A stretch of 64,000 nt of DNA, taken from positions 1-64,000 of the forward strand of contig JAEYSV010000056.1 of assembly GCA_023434365.1 (NCBI GenBank), written 5' to 3'. This document shows, piece after piece, positions 8,071 through 17,571 of the stretch (position 1 is its first letter; the number at the start of each line of letters is the position of its first letter). The notes under the pieces were generated by a model. The model made no database searches and was not told the origin of the DNA. It saw only the letters and a program-made list of their open reading frames with translations. This DNA comes from Bacillota bacterium. Its GTDB lineage: Bacteria > Bacillota > Clostridia > Lachnospirales > Lachnospiraceae. A program made the translations under genes and the position numbers.

Positions 8071-11000
8071 ATGGCTAGAAAAATGAAAACGATGGATGGT
8101 AATACCGCTGCCGCTCATGTGTCCTATGCGTTCACTGATGTTGCAGCAATCTATCCAATCACTCCTTCCTCCCCAATGGCAGATTACACTGACATGTGGG
8201 CAACTCAAGGAAGAAAAAATATTTTTGGTTATCCAGTAATGCTTTCAGAAATGCAATCCGAAGCCGGTGCAGCCGGTGCTGTTCACGGATCCTTACAAGC
8301 AGGTGCGTTAACTACAACTTACACTGCTTCTCAAGGTCTCTTATTAATGATACCTAACATGTACAAAATGGCAGGTGAATTACTTCCTAGTGTTATCCAC
8401 GTATCTGCCCGTGCAATTGCTACTCATGCATTATCCATTTTCGGAGATCACTCTGACGTTTATTCATGCCGCCAAACAGGATATGCTATGCTATGTGCTG
8501 GTAATGTTCAAGAGACTATGGACCTTGGTGCAGTTGCTCATTTAGCTGCAATTAAAGGCCGTGTACCATTTTTACATTTCTTTGATGGTTTCAGAACTTC
8601 CCACGAAGTACAGAAAATAGCCATCTGGGATTATGAAGATCTTGCTGAAATGTGTGATATGGATGCTGTTGCAGAGTTCCGTGCTCGTGCACTTAATCCA
8701 GAACATCCAGTAATTCGTGGTACTGCTCAAAATCCTGATGTATTCTTCCAGGCAAGAGAAGCTAGTAACAATTATTACAGCGCAGTTCCTGCAATCGTTG
8801 AAGAATACATGAACAAAGTGAATCAGAAAATTGGTTCTAACTATCAGTTATTCAATTATTATGGTGCTCCAGACGCAGATAAAGTAATAATTGCTATGGG
8901 TTCTGTATGTGATACAATTCAGGAAACTATCGACTACATGCTTAATGCAGGTGAAAAAGTTGGTTTAGTAACTGTTCGTTTATATAGACCATTTAGTGCA
9001 CAACACTTAATCAATGCAATTCCTGAAACAGTAAAAACAATTACTGTATTAGATAGAACAAAAGAACCAGGTGCACTTGGTGAACCACTTTACCTTGATG
9101 TTGTTGCAGCATTAAGAAATTCCAAATTCCACAACACTCCAATATTAACTGGACGTTATGGTTTAGGTTCCAAAGATACAACACCTGCGGATATTATCGC
9201 AACTTTCAGAAATGCTGAAAAATCTCCATTTACAATTGGTATTGTGGATGATGTTACTAACTTATCTCTTCCTAGAGTTGAGAATCCTAATACTACTCCA
9301 GAAAGCACAATTAGCTGTAAGTTCTGGGGACTTGGTGCTGACGGTACTGTAGGTGCTAATAAAAACTCCATTAAAATCATTGGTGACCATACTGATTTAT
9401 ATGCTCAGGCATACTTTGATTATGACTCCAAAAAATCCGGTGGTGTTACAATTTCTCACTTACGTTTTGGTAAAGACCCTATTAAGGCAACTTACTTGAT
9501 TAACAAGGCAAACTTTGTAGCTTGTCATACTCCATCCTATGTATCTAAATACAACATGGTACAGGATCTGAAAGATGGCGGTACTTTCTTATTAAATACT
9601 ACATGGACTGTAGAAGAATTAGAAGATCATCTTCCAGGACAAGTGAAAAAATATATCGCAGATCACAAGATTAATTTCTACATTATCGATGGTTTCAAAA
9701 TTGGTAAAGAAATTGGTTTAGGTGGACGTATTAATACAATTTTACAATCTGCGTTCTTTAAATTAGCAAATATCATTCCTTCTGAGGATGCGATTCGTTA
9801 CATGAAAGAAGCAGCTACTGCTTCCTATTCTAAAAAAGGTGACGAAATCGTTAAGATGAACCATGATGCTATTGATGCTGGTGTAAATGCTATTGTTAAA
9901 GTAGAAGTTCCAGCTCACTGGACTGATGCTACACCAAAAGATTTATCAATTAGAGTATCTGGAAATAGAGAAGATGTTGTAGAATACACGAACACTATCC
10001 AGGTAGCAATTAACTCTCAAACTGGTAATGACTTACCTGTATCAGCTTTCGTTAAATATGCTGATGGTACACTTCCTAGTGGTTCCGCGGCATTTGAAAA
10101 ACGTGGTGTTGCTATTGACGTTCCAGAATGGATTCCAGAAAACTGTATTCAGTGTACATTCTGTGCTTATGTATGTCCACATGCAACAATCAGACCAGTA
10201 GCAATGAATAAAGATCAGTTAGCAAGTTTTCCAAGTGAAAAATCAATTCCTGTTACAGGTGCACCTGATTATGCATATGCAATTACAGTATCTCCACTTG
10301 ACTGTACTGGATGTGGATCATGTGTTAACGTATGTCCTGGTAAGAAAGGCAATAAAGCACTTGTGTTAAAACCAATTGAAACTCAGTTAGAGTCTCAAAA
10401 AGCATTCAATTATGGAGAAGCACTTGATACTCCTGCTGCAATTACTGAGAAATTCAAAGAAACAACAATTAAAGGTAGTCAGTTCAAGAAACCATTAATG
10501 GAATACTCCGGTGCATGTGCAGGTTGTGGAGAAACTCCTTATGCTAAATTAGTTACACAGTTATTTGGTGACAGAATGTATATTGCCAATGCGACTGGAT
10601 GTTCTTCTATCTGGGGCGGTTCTTCACCAGCATCTCCTTATACTGTAAACAAAGAAGGTAAAGGACCAGCTTGGGCTAACTCCTTATTTGAAGACAATGC
10701 AGAATTTGGTTTTGGTATGAACCTTGCTCAAAAAGCATTAAGACATCGTGTTGTTTCTTCTGCAGAGAATTTAGTTCAGACAGTAGAAGATAATACTGTA
10801 AAAGCAGCTCTTGAAAGATATCTTGCAACAAAAGATTCTTCAGCTGAAAATGGTTCTGCTACAAAAGAAATGATTACAGCATTAGAAAGTTATAATGATA
10901 AAAACAATGATGTTAATAACATCATAATGAATAAAGACTTTGCATCTAAGAAATCCCAGTGGATCTTTGGTGGAGATGGATGGGCTTATGACATCGGTTT

Positions 11001-11595
11001 CGGCGGTCTTGATCATGTAATCGCTTCTGGACAGAATGTTAATATCTTAGTATTCGATACAGAAGTTTACTCCAACACTGGTGGACAGTCTTCTAAAGCA
11101 ACTCCAACCGGAGCTATCGCTCAGTTTGCTGCTGGCGGTAAAGAAGTGAAGAAGAAAGACTTAGCTGCTATCGCGATGAGCTATGGTTATGTATATGTAG
11201 CATCTATCGCTCAAGGCGCTGATTACAATCAATGTATCAAAGCCTTTGTAGAAGCTGAAAGCTATGATGGACCATCCTTAATCATTGCTTACGCTCCATG
11301 TATCGCTCATGGTATTAAAGGTGGTATGAGCCAGGCTCAGACTGAAGAAAAACGTGCGGTTCAAGCTGGATACTGGAACTTATTCCGTTTTGATCCACGT
11401 CTTGAAGAACAAGGAAAGAACCCATTCCAGTTAGATTCCAAAGAGCCTACTGCAGACTTCCAGGAATTCATTACGAATGAAGTTCGTTACAGCCGCTTAA
11501 TGCGTTCTAATCCAGACAGAGCAAAAGAACTGTTTGACAGAGCAGAGGCTGATTCTAAGAAAAAATATGCTCAACTTGCTAAAAGAGCAGAGTAA
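8071..11595 (+). CDS. nifJ: Pyruvate:ferredoxin (flavodoxin) oxidoreductase, single-chain
   Basis: 1174 residues, the full length of the homodimeric PFOR. It converts pyruvate and CoA to acetyl-CoA and CO2 and passes electrons to ferredoxin. Domain I begins with YPITPSSPMADYTD. Two ferredoxin-type 4Fe-4S motifs lie near residues 692-705 (CIQCTFCAYVCPH) and 745-757 (CTGCGSCVNVCPG). The proximal-cluster/TPP domain carries CAGCGETPY near 816 and a GGDGWAYDIGFGG thiamine site near 967. By eye, its codons are more C-ending (TTC, AAC, TAC) than the neighbours, fitting heavy expression. Monocistronic, with a strong terminator. Confidence 0.98.
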   Translation: MARKMKTMDGNTAAAHVSYAFTDVAAIYPITPSSPMADYTDMWATQGRKNIFGYPVMLSEMQSEAGAAGAVHGSLQAGALTTTYTASQGLLLMIPNMYKMAGELLPSVIHVSARAIATHALSIFGDHSDVYSCRQTGYAMLCAGNVQETMDLGAVAHLAAIKGRVPFLHFFDGFRTSHEVQKIAIWDYEDLAEMCDMDAVAEFRARALNPEHPVIRGTAQNPDVFFQAREASNNYYSAVPAIVEEYMNKVNQKIGSNYQLFNYYGAPDADKVIIAMGSVCDTIQETIDYMLNAGEKVGLVTVRLYRPFSAQHLINAIPETVKTITVLDRTKEPGALGEPLYLDVVAALRNSKFHNTPILTGRYGLGSKDTTPADIIATFRNAEKSPFTIGIVDDVTNLSLPRVENPNTTPESTISCKFWGLGADGTVGANKNSIKIIGDHTDLYAQAYFDYDSKKSGGVTISHLRFGKDPIKATYLINKANFVACHTPSYVSKYNMVQDLKDGGTFLLNTTWTVEELEDHLPGQVKKYIADHKINFYIIDGFKIGKEIGLGGRINTILQSAFFKLANIIPSEDAIRYMKEAATASYSKKGDEIVKMNHDAIDAGVNAIVKVEVPAHWTDATPKDLSIRVSGNREDVVEYTNTIQVAINSQTGNDLPVSAFVKYADGTLPSGSAAFEKRGVAIDVPEWIPENCIQCTFCAYVCPHATIRPVAMNKDQLASFPSEKSIPVTGAPDYAYAITVSPLDCTGCGSCVNVCPGKKGNKALVLKPIETQLESQKAFNYGEALDTPAAITEKFKETTIKGSQFKKPLMEYSGACAGCGETPYAKLVTQLFGDRMYIANATGCSSIWGGSSPASPYTVNKEGKGPAWANSLFEDNAEFGFGMNLAQKALRHRVVSSAENLVQTVEDNTVKAALERYLATKDSSAENGSATKEMITALESYNDKNNDVNNIIMNKDFASKKSQWIFGGDGWAYDIGFGGLDHVIASGQNVNILVFDTEVYSNTGGQSSKATPTGAIAQFAAGGKEVKKKDLAAIAMSYGYVYVASIAQGADYNQCIKAFVEAESYDGPSLIIAYAPCIAHGIKGGMSQAQTEEKRAVQAGYWNLFRFDPRLEEQGKNPFQLDSKEPTADFQEFITNEVRYSRLMRSNPDRAKELFDRAEADSKKKYAQLAKRAE

Positions 11596-11609
11596 TAAAT
11601 AAATTTAAG

Positions 11610-11650
11610 CCCGCTAAACATACTTAATTGTGTGTTTAGCGGGTTTTTTT
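11610..11650 (+). terminator. Intrinsic terminator of PFOR
   Basis: Stem CCCGCTAAACA (11610-11620) / TGTTTAGCGGG (11633-11643) followed by seven T. Very strong. Confidence 0.92.
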
Positions 11651-11782
11651 CTTTATACACTGTGTTGGTTGTGGTATATAAGATTAGCAGAATGCTTTGA
11701 CAAAAAATATACATAATGATACAATTTTTAGGAGAAAGTAATAAGTTAATTTAGTTATTTATAAAAGGTTTTAGGAGGGACT

Positions 11783-12187
11783 ATGAGAAAATATCTAAAG
11801 CGTATCGCTGTATTGGTGGGTATTATAGGTTATGGTGGTGGACTTCTTTATTCAATGGAGACTACTCATTATTTAGAATCTACTACGTTAACGGTAATTC
11901 TTTATTTTGTATATTGTGTCATAACAAGTCTGGTAATTATTCTTTTATTAAGCTTTGAAGAACATTTGAGCAATCAAGAGATGATTTATGGTTTACTCTA
12001 CAAACTCGTCACCAGAAAAGAAATGGAAAAAGTGAGAGCAATTAAGCCTGAAACTAAGCCTGTAATTAATGAGACTATCGATGTTCCAGAACATATCTGG
12101 TTATGTCCTAAGTGTGGAGTTCGAAATCATAAATCTTTTATAGCATGTGGCAATTGCAACACACTTCGCAGTGAAGAAAATAAATAG
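11783..12187 (+). CDS. Small membrane protein with a C-terminal zinc ribbon
   Basis: 134 residues. Two hydrophobic segments (about 8-25 and 35-58) are followed by a charged linker and a C-terminal zinc-ribbon knuckle pair, CPKCGVRN...CGNCN (~110-127). Function unknown; the membrane-plus-zinc-ribbon layout is common in small Firmicutes proteins that may act as sensors or scaffolds. AGGAGGG precedes the ATG. It lies between the PFOR terminator and its own terminator, so it is transcribed alone. Confidence 0.75.
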   Translation: MRKYLKRIAVLVGIIGYGGGLLYSMETTHYLESTTLTVILYFVYCVITSLVIILLLSFEEHLSNQEMIYGLLYKLVTRKEMEKVRAIKPETKPVINETIDVPEHIWLCPKCGVRNHKSFIACGNCNTLRSEENK

Positions 12188-12199
12188 TACATATTAGAG

Positions 12200-12229
12200 C
12201 CCTCTGAATTAATTCAGGGGGTTTGTTTT
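12200..12229 (+). terminator. Intrinsic terminator after the zinc-ribbon gene
   Basis: Stem CCCTCTGAA (12200-12208) / TTCAGGGGG (12213-12221), with one G-T pair and a TTAA loop, then TTTGTTTTA. Confidence 0.8.
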
Positions 12230-12305
12230 ATCTGTGCAAAATGGTTATAAAAAGATATAATAGAGATATGATAGAAACGAATATAAAATTAGGAGAGATG
12301 ATAGT

Positions 12306-13040
12306 ATGATATATTATTTTTCAGGAACAGGTAATTCAGAGTGGGTGGCAAAGGAAATTGCCAAGGGTCTTGGAATGAAGGCAGTAAGTATTGTAGAGGT
12401 TACGAATCCAGTTGTTGTATCAAAGAATGAGCCAACGGGGTTTGTTTGTCCTACTTATGCCTGGGCTCCGGTTAAAATTATGTTGGAGTTTTTAAAGAAG
12501 GTAACGTGGGAGCCGGGAGCTTATACTTTTATGGTAAATACTTGTGAAAGTGAAGCTGGAACGACGATGAAAAAATTAAAGAAGCGGTATGGTTTTTCAA
12601 GTTGTTATTCGATTGACATGCCAAACAATTATGTTATTTTTTCGAAACCTGACTCGGAGGAGGAGGTTCGTAAAAAAGTGTTGGAAGCAATGAAAGAGAT
12701 AGAAACCATTTGCAAGGAAGTCAATCAAAGAGAGGTACATTATCGGGTAAAAAAGGGTACACTAGGTGGTATAAAGTCTGTGGTGGTAGCCCCGATGTTT
12801 ATGAAGTTCTTCACAAGCACGAAACCATTCTATGTAGAAGATACCTGTATCAGTTGTGGACTTTGTGAGACGAAATGTCCAACGAAGACGATTCGTCTAA
12901 TAGATGGGAAACCGGTCTGGAATGGAAAATGTCTAATGTGCTTAAAATGTATTAATCAATGTCCAACCGAGGCTATTCAATACGGGAAGAGAAGTAAGAA
13001 TAATGGAAGGTATTATTTTAACGAAAAATATACTAAATAG
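12306..13040 (+). CDS. EFR1-family flavodoxin/ferredoxin fusion
   Basis: 244 residues. The N-terminal flavodoxin-like half starts MIYYFSGTGNSEWVAK, the FMN phosphate loop. The C-terminal half has two 4Fe-4S motifs: CISCGLCETKCP near 180 and CLMCLKCINQCP near 208. This is the architecture of EFR1 family ferrodoxins of anaerobes, thought to shuttle electrons between flavin and iron-sulfur partners; physiological partners are not known. AGGAGAG precedes the ATG, with a TATAAT-like box about 45 bp upstream. Its location near PFOR is suggestive but they are separate transcripts. Confidence 0.9.
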   Translation: MIYYFSGTGNSEWVAKEIAKGLGMKAVSIVEVTNPVVVSKNEPTGFVCPTYAWAPVKIMLEFLKKVTWEPGAYTFMVNTCESEAGTTMKKLKKRYGFSSCYSIDMPNNYVIFSKPDSEEEVRKKVLEAMKEIETICKEVNQREVHYRVKKGTLGGIKSVVVAPMFMKFFTSTKPFYVEDTCISCGLCETKCPTKTIRLIDGKPVWNGKCLMCLKCINQCPTEAIQYGKRSKNNGRYYFNEKYTK

Positions 13041-13084
13041 AAGTGGCAACGAATGAAGATTCATAATACTTTTCAAAATTATGG

Positions 13085-13117
13085 TAAAGTGCTACAATTA
13101 TTTGTAGCACTTTATTT
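13085..13117 (+). terminator. Intrinsic terminator after the EFR1 gene
   Basis: Perfect stem AAAGTGCTACAA (13086-13097) / TTGTAGCACTTT (13102-13113) with a 4-nt loop. Confidence 0.85.
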
Positions 13118-13178
13118 CGGTTAGAGAATCAAACTAGTCATATTGGGAGTTAGGTTTTTGTATTATAGGAGGAGAAGT

Positions 13179-14351
13179 ATGATTATTGAAAACACACCAT
13201 ATACCCCAGAAAGCGTTGGTTACGATAGTGAGCAGCTTACGGTATTGCATCAATTTTTTCAGGAACAGATGGATAAGGGCATTTTACGTGCCGCCAATTA
13301 TGCATTAGCGAGAGATGGCAAATTATTTGCTGCAGCATCGCTTGGAAAGCAGTCTTATAATGAGTCAGATGAAAGGCCTATGAATATAGAGGTGATTTAT
13401 CCAATCTGCTCCATTACAAAACTGTTTACAGCAGTCGCAATTTTTAAATTGGTTGAAATGGGCAAGGTTCGGATGTCTCAGCCAGTGAGTGAATGGATTT
13501 CAGAATTTGCAAAACCACCGTTTAGTGGAATTAACATTGCTCATTTACTATCACATACTTCCGGATTTGCTGTTGATCCACATGCGTATACCTATGAAGG
13601 AGACAATCATTATGATTTAATTGAGAAGGCGTTCGAAAGTGGAGATATAAACTGGATTAGGGTAGCTTTGGGAGTGGATTTATGTTTTGAGACAGGGAAA
13701 GAATGGGGATATTCAACATTTGGTTATAGTATTTTGGCTGAGATTATCAGACGCGCTAGTGGGATGACGGAAAAAGAATTTATGACGAAATATTTCTTTG
13801 AGCCTTGTCAGATGACAGACACTTCCTATGAAGTTAATCCAGAAAAGCTTGATAGAATGATTGTCAATCATAAAAGAATGGAGCAGCATATTGAGGATAT
13901 GAAAAATAAGAAAGAGCCTGATTCGATGGAGCAGCTCTGGCAGAGTATTCCATACGGCGGAAGTGGTATCTTTTCAACTACATATGATTTATTGAAGTTT
14001 GGTAATATGCTAATGAATTATGGTACATACCAGGGAAAACGAGTACTTGGCAGAAAAACGGTGGAAAAACTGGCAAGCGTATATACAACAGAGGAGGTTT
14101 TAGACAAATGCTGGGGCAATCCGATAGGTTACTACCGAAGATATGGGTTAGGCCCTGACAAACGTTGTAATGAGGATTGTTTGTATTCACCAGAGACTTA
14201 TTTCCATGAGGGTGCTGGCCGATGTGCATTAATAATAGACCCTACCGAAAAAATGGTAGCAGTATACCTCATTCCCTATATAGATGGGGACTTGTGGGAT
14301 CCGATTCCTATTTGGAATGCTCATAGCGTAATATGGGCTGGATTATTTTGA
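13179..14351 (+). CDS. Serine hydrolase of the class C beta-lactamase fold
   Basis: 390 residues from the ATG at 13179, which follows AGGAGGAGAAGT. The nucleophile motif S-x-x-K is SITK (in YPICSITKLFT, near residue 82). The tyrosine motif is in EWGYSTFGYS, and the C-terminal H-x-G is HEGAG. No signal peptide is visible, so it is more likely an intracellular esterase or D-aminopeptidase-like enzyme (EstB/AmpC-like family PF00144) than a resistance beta-lactamase. It is followed after 145 bp by a GH3 glycosidase, so it may deacylate a sugar or glycoside substrate; that link is inference. Confidence 0.85.
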   Translation: MIIENTPYTPESVGYDSEQLTVLHQFFQEQMDKGILRAANYALARDGKLFAAASLGKQSYNESDERPMNIEVIYPICSITKLFTAVAIFKLVEMGKVRMSQPVSEWISEFAKPPFSGINIAHLLSHTSGFAVDPHAYTYEGDNHYDLIEKAFESGDINWIRVALGVDLCFETGKEWGYSTFGYSILAEIIRRASGMTEKEFMTKYFFEPCQMTDTSYEVNPEKLDRMIVNHKRMEQHIEDMKNKKEPDSMEQLWQSIPYGGSGIFSTTYDLLKFGNMLMNYGTYQGKRVLGRKTVEKLASVYTTEEVLDKCWGNPIGYYRRYGLGPDKRCNEDCLYSPETYFHEGAGRCALIIDPTEKMVAVYLIPYIDGDLWDPIPIWNAHSVIWAGLF

Positions 14352-14496
14352 GAAATGATACTACATTGTTTTGATGATTCTTGCCATTGTAGGGGACTTA
14401 GTTTCAGTATATGATAATATCATCAGTGCAAAATTGGCACGCAAGTAAGCTCTCGGCGTACTTGAGTAGAATATAACTTACTATTGGAGAAGAATA

Positions 14497-16743
14497 ATGA
14501 CACAAGAACAATTATATGACTTACTAAACGACATGACGGTAGAAGAAAAAATTGGACAGCTTGTTCAATTAAATGGGGATTTTTACTCACAGGAGGAATC
14601 CGTAAAAACAGGTCCAATGCAATGGCTTAAGATTACACAAGAGCAGATTGACGCAGCAGGATCTATTCTTGGGACACTTGGAGCCGAAAAAGTTAGGAAG
14701 ATTCAACAACGATATATGGAAAGTCAGCCACATAAGATTCCTATGCTTTTCATGGCTGATATTATTTGTGGGTTTAAAACCATTTTCCCGATTCCTTTAG
14801 CACAGGGTTGTAGTTTTGATCCTGAAGTTAGCAAAACAGGAGCTAGAGTCGCGGCTAAGGAAGCAGCAGTATCGGGTTTGCATGTTACCTTTGCGCCAAT
14901 GATTGATTTGGCTCGCAATGCAAGATGGGGACGTGTGATGGAAACGACAGGAGAGGATACCTATCTAAACAGTCGGTTTGCGCAGGCATTAGTAAAAGGC
15001 TTTCAAGGTGGAGAGGGTGAAACAATAGGTAAACACAGTCTGGGTGCTTGCTTTAAGCATTTTGCAGGCTATGGTGCTCCAGAAGGTGGTCGTGAGTACA
15101 ATAATGTGGAGTTAAGTGAGAGAACATTAAGAGAAGACTATCTTCCTGCCTATGAGGCTGCAGTAAAAGCTGGTTGCAGTATGGGAATGACTTCATTTAA
15201 TACCTTAAACCGTATTCCATCTACTGGAAACAAGTGGCTTCTTCGTCAGATTCTGCGAGAAGAAATGGGATTTGATGGTGCATTGATATCAGACTGGGCA
15301 TCTATTCAGGAAATGATCGCACATCGTATCGCACGTAATGAAAAGGAAGCAGCCAAATTAGCAATTGAAGCAGGAACGGATATTGATATGATGACTAATT
15401 GTTATGTCAACCATCTTGCTGAGCTGCTAGAAGAAGGAAGCATTGATGTAGCTTTAATTGATGAGGCTGTACTTCGTGTACTGACACTTAAAAATAAACT
15501 TGGTTTATTTGAGAATCCATATAAGGATGCAAATGAAATAGAGGAAAAAGAAGTCGTACTATGTGAGGAGCACCGCCAGGCAAGCCGAGAGGCAGCGACG
15601 AAAACAATGGTACTTCTGAAAAATGAAAATCATTTACTGCCACTAAAAAAAGAAGGACAAAAAATAGCATTTATCGGTCCATATGTGGATAATAAGTGGG
15701 TTATTAGTAGCTGGTCCTTTTTAGCAGATAAAGAAGATTGCGTGACAATAAAAGAAGGAGTACTTAAGAAATGCAAGGAGGAATCCATTCGTTTTGAAAC
15801 AGGTTCTTATCTTTTAGGAAATAACGCACAGTTGAGAGGTTTTGGCACCGAGATTGATGAACAGTATGAGGAAGATAACGCCAACGCGATGCTTAAACGT
15901 GCAAAAGAGGCAGCTAAGTGGGCAGATGTTGTTGTTTTGGCACTCGGAGAACATTCATTACAGTCGGGAGAAGCCTCTGCAAGAACCGAGTTACTTATTC
16001 CTGCAGTACAGCAGCAGTTACTTAATGAAATTCAGTCAGTAAACGAGAATTTGGCAGTTGTATTATTTAATGGTAGACCACTTGACCTAAGAGAGGTTGA
16101 ACCAAAAGCAAAAGCAATCTTGGAAGCATGGATTCCAGGAACAGAAGCAGGTAATGCGATAGCTGATTTATTATTTGGAGATGTGATCCCGAATGCAAAG
16201 TTATCCATGAGTTTTCCTTACTGCGTTGGCCAGACACCAGTTTATTATAATCAGATGCCGACAGGCAGACCATTTGACCCAGAACACAACAATGATAAGG
16301 AACGTTTCCGTTCCCGGTATATCGACGCTCCTAATGAACCATTTTATCCATTTGGTTATGGACTTAGCTATACATCATTTGAATATAGTGAGGTTACATT
16401 GTCACCAGAGTGTATATCAAGAAGTGCTGCTCTTAATGGCAGTTCCATTATCGCAAGTGTTAAAGTAACGAATACTGGAGCGTTTACGGGACAAGAAGTA
16501 GTGCAATTATATCTTCGTGATGAATATGGCAGTGTATCCCGTCCAGTACGCACATTAAAAGGGTTCGAAAAAATAGCATTGGCTCCAGGGGAAACCAAAG
16601 AAGTAGCTTTTACTATTACTGAGGATATGCTACGTTTCTATGATATTAATATGAAACTTGTCAGTGAACCAGGAGATTTCACCGTTTATATTGGTCCGGA
16701 CAGTACGACTAAAAATGGTACACGGTTTGTGATGGAGGAGTAA
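14497..16743 (+). CDS. Glycoside hydrolase family 3 (beta-glucosidase/beta-xylosidase type)
   Basis: 748 residues with the three GH3 parts. The N-terminal TIM barrel contains KHFAGYGAPEGGREYN and the nucleophile aspartate in GALISDWAS (near 267). A middle alpha/beta sandwich follows (LKNENHLLPLKKEGQKIAFIGP). The C-terminal fibronectin-III-like domain (NTGAFTGQEVVQLYLRDEYGS) completes it. It has no signal peptide, so it acts on imported oligosaccharides or glycosides in the cytoplasm. GGAGAA precedes the ATG. It probably forms a sugar-utilisation unit with the upstream serine hydrolase and the TetR gene 50 bp downstream. Confidence 0.95.
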   Translation: MTQEQLYDLLNDMTVEEKIGQLVQLNGDFYSQEESVKTGPMQWLKITQEQIDAAGSILGTLGAEKVRKIQQRYMESQPHKIPMLFMADIICGFKTIFPIPLAQGCSFDPEVSKTGARVAAKEAAVSGLHVTFAPMIDLARNARWGRVMETTGEDTYLNSRFAQALVKGFQGGEGETIGKHSLGACFKHFAGYGAPEGGREYNNVELSERTLREDYLPAYEAAVKAGCSMGMTSFNTLNRIPSTGNKWLLRQILREEMGFDGALISDWASIQEMIAHRIARNEKEAAKLAIEAGTDIDMMTNCYVNHLAELLEEGSIDVALIDEAVLRVLTLKNKLGLFENPYKDANEIEEKEVVLCEEHRQASREAATKTMVLLKNENHLLPLKKEGQKIAFIGPYVDNKWVISSWSFLADKEDCVTIKEGVLKKCKEESIRFETGSYLLGNNAQLRGFGTEIDEQYEEDNANAMLKRAKEAAKWADVVVLALGEHSLQSGEASARTELLIPAVQQQLLNEIQSVNENLAVVLFNGRPLDLREVEPKAKAILEAWIPGTEAGNAIADLLFGDVIPNAKLSMSFPYCVGQTPVYYNQMPTGRPFDPEHNNDKERFRSRYIDAPNEPFYPFGYGLSYTSFEYSEVTLSPECISRSAALNGSSIIASVKVTNTGAFTGQEVVQLYLRDEYGSVSRPVRTLKGFEKIALAPGETKEVAFTITEDMLRFYDINMKLVSEPGDFTVYIGPDSTTKNGTRFVMEE

Positions 16744-16792
16744 TACAGACATTTAGAGGGAGATTATTGGATATTAATAAGGGGGACTGACC

Positions 16793-17416
16793 ATGCAAGT
16801 CATAAAGGAAGAGATAAGAAGAGACATCGTTGGTGCAGCAAAACGGGAATTTTTAAAGCGTGGTTATCAAAATGCAAGTATGCGAGTAATTGCAAAACGC
16901 GCAAATACATCAATAGGTAACTTATATCACTATTTTCCTAATAAAGAGGCAATTCTTGATGAAGTTGTTCAGGATATGCCAGAACGTCTCGTTAATATGT
17001 TAAATGCACACAAACAATATGAATTCGAGAACATGGATACATTGACTGAAATGACACCAGTGCAGCTAATCTCATTAATTGATCAATTTATGCCACAACT
17101 ATTTGAAACCGAATTGTTATTGGAAGATTCTACGATTATTTTACTTGAGGGATGCGAAGGAACGAAATATGCTTATGTTAGAGAAGCAATTATTAGTGTT
17201 TTTAAAGGGCATTTAGCAGAGCATCTTGCAGGTAATAAAAATGAGTTACTTGTGAATACTCTAATTCATACGGTAGTTATGGCATTACTTTATATAGCAA
17301 AAAATAAAAATGATGTTGAACAGGGATATGACGCCATTCAGAAGTATCTCAAATTAATTATTGTTGGAATGATGTTTGATAATGATTTTACTATGGATGA
17401 CAGATATCAAAAGTGA
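16793..17416 (+). CDS. TetR family transcriptional regulator
   Basis: 207 residues. Residues ~8-55 form the TetR HTH domain (AKREFLKRGYQNASMRVIAKRANTS-IGNLYHYFPNKEAIL); the rest is an unclassified ligand domain. AGGGGGA precedes the ATG. It lies 50 bp after the GH3 gene and 155 bp before an ABC transporter pair, with a terminator in the second gap. Which neighbour it controls is not clear; a TetR next to a MacB/FtsX-type ABC pair is a common clostridial layout. Confidence 0.9.
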   Translation: MQVIKEEIRRDIVGAAKREFLKRGYQNASMRVIAKRANTSIGNLYHYFPNKEAILDEVVQDMPERLVNMLNAHKQYEFENMDTLTEMTPVQLISLIDQFMPQLFETELLLEDSTIILLEGCEGTKYAYVREAIISVFKGHLAEHLAGNKNELLVNTLIHTVVMALLYIAKNKNDVEQGYDAIQKYLKLIIVGMMFDNDFTMDDRYQK

Positions 17417-17495
17417 ACGACTTGTTAACTTATGTTTTTTTATTCCAGATTAGTGTTTACAACTCCTTAAAAAATGAGTAATATACAACAAAAGC

Positions 17496-17531
17496 AACAC
17501 ATCGTCAATGATTTTTGGCGATGTGTTTTTT
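17496..17531 (+). terminator. Intrinsic terminator after the TetR gene
   Basis: Stem AACACATCGTC (17496-17506) / GGCGATGTGTT (17517-17527) with one G-T pair, then a T run. Confidence 0.85.
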
Positions 17532-17571
17532 AGCTCTTGAATATTACTGATTTCATTAAGGAGGAGAAGTA

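Noticed and set aside
13179..14351. Beta-lactamase antibiotic-resistance gene
   Set aside because: Motifs fit the general class C fold family but there is no signal peptide, so a resistance role is unlikely.
14435..14455. TTGGCACG sequence resembling a sigma-54 promoter before the GH3 gene
   Set aside because: The -12 GC element is one base too far and does not read TTGCA; no sigma-54 activator gene is nearby.
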